Assembly: GCA_030666035.1 (NCBI GenBank)
Contig: DAOUYQ010000064.1
Span: 1-5,635, forward strand
DNA length: 5,635 bases
Source: Microcaldota archaeon
GTDB lineage: Archaea > Micrarchaeota > Micrarchaeia > Anstonellales > Bilamarchaeaceae
Reading direction: 5' to 3'
Numbering within the stretch: position 1 is the first letter of the stretch; each line of letters starts with the position of its first letter. Under the pieces are notes generated by a model, which made no database searches, was not told the DNA's origin, and saw only the letters and a list, made by a program, of their open reading frames with translations. The translations under genes and the position numbers were made by a program. Below are positions 4,279 to 5,635 of this stretch, one piece after another.

Positions 4279-4889
4279 AGCTTTTCCACATCCAGGTGTA
4301 TATGCCCATTAATTTCCAGAAGTATGCCTTTATGCATATTCCCCTGTGGAATATGGACCACAGTAGTGTCCCCGGCCTTTTCTTTTCCCTCTGCCTGGTG
4401 GATATGCCCACACGCAAGCACCAGCGGCTTTTTCTCTTCCATTATCTTCCTTATGGATTTGCTTCCTGCATGTATCCCAACTGAGACTTCATCCATAATT
4501 CCATAGGGCGGAGAATGCGTAACCAGTATTGTTTTATTATCTATCGGAAGCCCTTTCATCTGCGCATAAATTTCCTCTTCAGATAATTCCCCCGGGGTTC
4601 CAAAAGGAGTAGGCCCGCTGAACCCAAAGCCAACTATATTGAACCCGTTTCCAAGCTCAATTTTTTTTCCATGTATGCATTTTTCCTGCAGCTCTCCACA
4701 GATTTCCAGCCGTTCTATATTCCCGGGTATCCAGTAAATATTATCTGAGGTTCCAAGCAGCTTTTCTATATACTCATCATCCCCCAGATCTCCAGCTACA
4801 ATAACCCGCTCGTATTTTCCTGCTTTGCCCCCAAGCTTATCCAGGACTTCTTTATCTCCATGCAAATCTGCAAGAAGCAGAATCTTCAT
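4275..4889 (-). CDS. Calcineurin-like metallophosphoesterase
   Basis: The 204-residue protein carries the metallophosphoesterase motifs in order: D8-L-H10 (MKILLLADLHGD), G33-D34, G56-N57, T124-H125-S126-P127-P128, and G161-H162-I-H164. Together they supply the two-metal site. The usual GNH(D/E) reads GNIE, so the histidine that acts as proton donor in many family members is Ile58; this is tolerated in the YfcE/MJ0936-type phosphodiesterases, which it resembles in length. It likely cleaves phosphodiester bonds in a small nucleotide or in RNA ends, but the substrate cannot be told. ATGA overlaps at both ends (4886-4889 with nop5, 4275-4278 with the acetyltransferase) show tight coupling. No signal peptide is seen, so it should act in the cytoplasm. 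Confidence 0.9.
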   Translation of the reverse strand: MKILLLADLHGDKEVLDKLGGKAGKYERVIVAGDLGDDEYIEKLLGTSDNIYWIPGNIERLEICGELQEKCIHGKKIELGNGFNIVGFGFSGPTPFGTPGELSEEEIYAQMKGLPIDNKTILVTHSPPYGIMDEVSVGIHAGSKSIRKIMEEKKPLVLACGHIHQAEGKEKAGDTTVVHIPQGNMHKGILLEINGHIHLDVEKL

Positions 4890-5635
4890 TTTTTATGCTC
4901 CGCAGTTTTATCCTGTGCCATAATGTTCTCAAACCGCTTCTCAAATTTGTCCTTTATTTCCGGGGCAATAAACCGTTTTGTATAAGCATCCGCTTTTACA
5001 ACGAGTGCAATCTTATTGGCAAGCGCCCTTGCAATTTTTCCCCTTACTCTTTTTGGGGAAGTTGAAATGCTTGCATGCTGGAAAATAATCCCGTGCTTTG
5101 GAGGCGCAATGCTCCTGTTCTTCAAATGCTTAAAGAGCGCTTTTTCTGCCCCGAGAACCTGTACTGTGCTCGCAGGCATAACTGCCAATTTCTGCAAACC
5201 CCCTGCACCCGAAATTAGTTTTCCTGCAATTTTTGCCCCCACCAGATACCTCAGGTTTGGGCAGACCTCCCCGCAAACATCATCCAGGTATTTTTCATGC
5301 CTGTTCATCAATGAATAAATGCCCTCAATCTCATCCGCCATCTTCTTCATATTCGCTACATCTTTTTCAGTGAAATCCCCACCGATGCTTTTTTCCCCAT
5401 CTTCTGCAATCTGCCTGGCCTTTCCCTCACCCACATATTTGGAAATTGCCCCCACATCCACATCATCCCGGGTGATCTTGGAAATAATGAGCACAAAATT
5501 TCTCCGGTCATCAATCCGCAATTCCGGGAAATAAAGCCCGTATAATTCCTCCAGCCTCTCAACAAGCTGGTTTGCAACGCGCTCTTCTTCTTCAATGCAA
5601 TTAGAGAGATATGCAAGGTACATGTCCCTGCTTCT
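4886..5635 (-). CDS. nop5: Nop5/Nop56, core protein of box C/D RNPs (5' end outside window)
   Basis: Two hundred and forty-nine codons are visible. The frame stays open through the window edge and the codons before ATG 5623 read RSRD, the conserved lead into the coiled coil, so that ATG is internal and the N-terminal fibrillarin-binding domain lies outside. Numbering from that Met, residues 1-115 form the long coiled coil that dimerises Nop5. The Nop domain follows: PNLRYLVGAKIAGKLI (122-137), the hallmark VMPASTVQVLGAEKALFKHL (148-167), PPKHGIIFQH (174-183) and RGKIARALANK (194-204). Nop5 binds L7Ae and the C/D guide RNA and positions fibrillarin for 2'-O-methylation of rRNA and tRNA. The C-terminal basic tail is short. 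In many archaea the next gene is fibrillarin; here it is a metallophosphoesterase, joined by an ATGA overlap. Confidence 0.93.
   Translation of the reverse strand, partial: RSRDMYLAYLSNCIEEEERVANQLVERLEELYGLYFPELRIDDRRNFVLIISKITRDDVDVGAISKYVGEGKARQIAEDGEKSIGGDFTEKDVANMKKMADEIEGIYSLMNRHEKYLDDVCGEVCPNLRYLVGAKIAGKLISGAGGLQKLAVMPASTVQVLGAEKALFKHLKNRSIAPPKHGIIFQHASISTSPKRVRGKIARALANKIALVVKADAYTKRFIAPEIKDKFEKRFENIMAQDKTAEHKK

Noticed and set aside
5016..5534. Plus-strand ORFs opposite nop5.
   Set aside because: They are antisense shadows of a well-recognised gene with low-complexity products.
5621..5623. ATG at 5623 as the true start of Nop5.
   Set aside because: The frame is open to the window edge and the codons before it read RSRD, a conserved Nop5 segment, so the start lies outside.

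Overview
The window looks like DNA from an archaeon. It carries a Nop5 (box C/D RNP core) gene, a DUF460 protein, an archaeal-type two-domain GlmU, a short archaeal winged-helix regulator, and a tRNA gene with no encoded CCA. Several genes have AT-rich TATA-like boxes centred about 25 bases before the start codon, which fits leaderless transcription, and GTG and TTG starts occur. Small gene sizes and tight packing would suit a reduced-genome archaeon such as a DPANN lineage, but no marker in the window fixes the lineage. No gene-free stretch exceeds 300 bases. The longest gaps are 150-262, 656-726, 2698-2846 and 3700-3809, and they hold promoters, T-tracts, short repeats and a gene remnant.

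Left part, plus strand (3-2697). The 3' end of a phosphoglucosamine mutase gene (glmM-like) is followed by a minimal nucleotidyltransferase (MntA-type antitoxin) and a broken remnant of its HepT toxin partner. Next come a bifunctional GlmU-like gene and, 6 bases later, a short DUF460 gene with an RNase H-like head and a charged coiled-coil tail. GlmM and GlmU are consecutive enzymes of UDP-GlcNAc synthesis, so the toxin-antitoxin remnant sits inside a sugar-nucleotide gene cluster.

Middle part (2698-3720). A small unrecognised basic protein on the minus strand and a winged-helix regulator on the plus strand diverge from a 46-base spacer. The spacer contains a near-palindromic TATA element and an inverted repeat lying across the regulator's start codon. 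A doubtful minus-strand ORF overlaps the 3' end of the regulator gene antisense.

Right part, minus strand (3810-5635). Transcription runs from the window edge as nop5 (cut at its 5' end), a metallophosphoesterase, a GNAT acetyltransferase and tRNA-Pro(UGG). The three protein genes are joined by 4-base ATGA overlaps. The tRNA starts 3 bases after the acetyltransferase stop codon, and its likely TATA box lies inside that coding region. T-rich tracts follow the tRNA.

I did not find a clear new multi-gene system. The points most worth a second look are the antitoxin kept beside a dead HepT toxin, the tRNA with a promoter inside a coding sequence, the Nop5-phosphoesterase-acetyltransferase coupling, and the divergent regulator promoter.
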